Of a stretch of DNA of 64,000 nt, positions 63,658-64,000 are shown piece after piece. The notes under the pieces were generated by a model. The model was not told where the DNA came from. It made no database searches and saw only the letters and a list, made by a program, of their open reading frames with translations. Origin of the DNA: Bradyrhizobium sp. LTSP885 (GTDB taxonomy: Bacteria; Pseudomonadota; Alphaproteobacteria; Rhizobiales; Xanthobacteraceae); assembly GCF_000938305.1 (NCBI RefSeq), contig NZ_JYMT01000003.1, forward strand, positions 1-64,000. Reading direction: 5' to 3'. Both the position numbers and the translations under genes were made by a program. Each line of letters opens with the position of its first letter. Position 1 is the first letter of the stretch.

Positions 63658-64000
63658 ATGGCTACTCGCGCGCTCCTCTATCGGCGGCCTGCCGAACCCG
63701 CGACTCTTTTGGTCAGGCACGGCTCCCAATTCTTCACGATCAGGCTTCGCCGGCACCGGCGGGCGCGGCGTTATACGTTGAGAATCCATCCGACCGACCG
63801 CGAAGCGATCCTCACGATGCCGCCGCGCGGCACGATCGCGGAAGCCAAGGAGTTCGCCCACCTCCATGGCGGCTGGATCGCCGCTCGTCTTGGCCGTTTG
63901 CCGAAGGCCGCACCATTCCAGCCCGGCACGATGGTGCCGTTCCGTGGCGTTCCGCACCGCCTTGTTCACCGCACCGGCGAGCGCGGCACGGTCTGGATCG
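63658..64000 (+). CDS. YgjP/SprT-like zinc metallopeptidase, partial
   Basis: The first 114 residues are in the window; the gene runs off the right edge. IRLRRHRRARRYTLRIHP and MPPRGTIAEAKEFAHLHGGWI match the start of DUF45/YgjP-type proteins, whose HExxH metal site should lie beyond the window. The upstream ribosome site is weak, and the ATG was taken at 63658. Confidence 0.75.
   Translation, partial: MATRALLYRRPAEPATLLVRHGSQFFTIRLRRHRRARRYTLRIHPTDREAILTMPPRGTIAEAKEFAHLHGGWIAARLGRLPKAAPFQPGTMVPFRGVPHRLVHRTGERGTVWI

Overview
The window is high-GC alphaproteobacterial chromosome, most likely Bradyrhizobium or a close relative. This is inferred from the RegS/RegR redox pair, a DUF3551 protein, a TctC/Bug-type solute-binding protein, an intracellular PHB depolymerase, many two-component and c-di-GMP genes, and several families of palindromic intergenic repeats. 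I see no rRNA, CRISPR array, prophage or plasmid replication gene. The only clear mobile element is an IS481-type insertion sequence at the left edge, and there is one tRNA, Arg(CCG).

Layout. 1-1.07 kb: IS481 element inserted in a palindromic repeat. 1.1-5.9 kb: cytochrome P450, acyl-CoA ligase, VOC protein and solute-binding protein, i.e. accessory catabolism. 6.3-7.9 kb: ArsR / SRPBCC / DUF899 operon with a promoter-operator lying on the start codon. 8.1-10 kb: three-gene cassette (6-TM protein, winged-helix regulator, UppS paralogue) carrying two copies of one palindrome. 10.1-11 kb: three small unknown genes. 11-20.6 kb: threonine ammonia-lyase, GST, DUF1697, several hydrolases, an isochorismatase-like enzyme, a small secreted protein and an outer-membrane barrel. 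20.9-25.3 kb: RND efflux pair. 25.3-27.7 kb: GreA-like protein, TetR cassette with two membrane proteins, a hypothetical. 27.8-30.7 kb: DAP-decarboxylase-like enzyme, tRNA-Arg, secreted hydrolase.

30.8-43.6 kb is signalling: a chemoreceptor, two GGDEF-EAL proteins, an HWE-type histidine kinase and two class III nucleotide cyclases, with YccF, CMD and SDR proteins between them. 43.9-54 kb: second P450, LimB-like flavin monooxygenase, a frameshifted SUMF1-domain gene, soluble transhydrogenase, MFS exporter with three exact-period tandem repeats upstream, PHB-depolymerase-type esterase, MBL hydrolase and RMD1 protein. 54.1-57.4 kb: two convergent GH13 enzymes (alpha-glucosidase-like and trehalose-synthase-like). 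57.5-64 kb: MmcB, RegR/RegS, an ABC-2 transporter, intracellular PhaZ, and a YgjP-type metallopeptidase cut by the window end.

The best candidates for undescribed biology are the UppS-paralogue cassette with its two ACTTTG-N5-CAAAGT sites, the 21-bp tandem operator array before the MFS gene, the leaderless-looking ArsR promoter/operator, and the TetR / 58-aa / 4-TM cassette. Family assignments rest on motifs read by eye; no database search was run.
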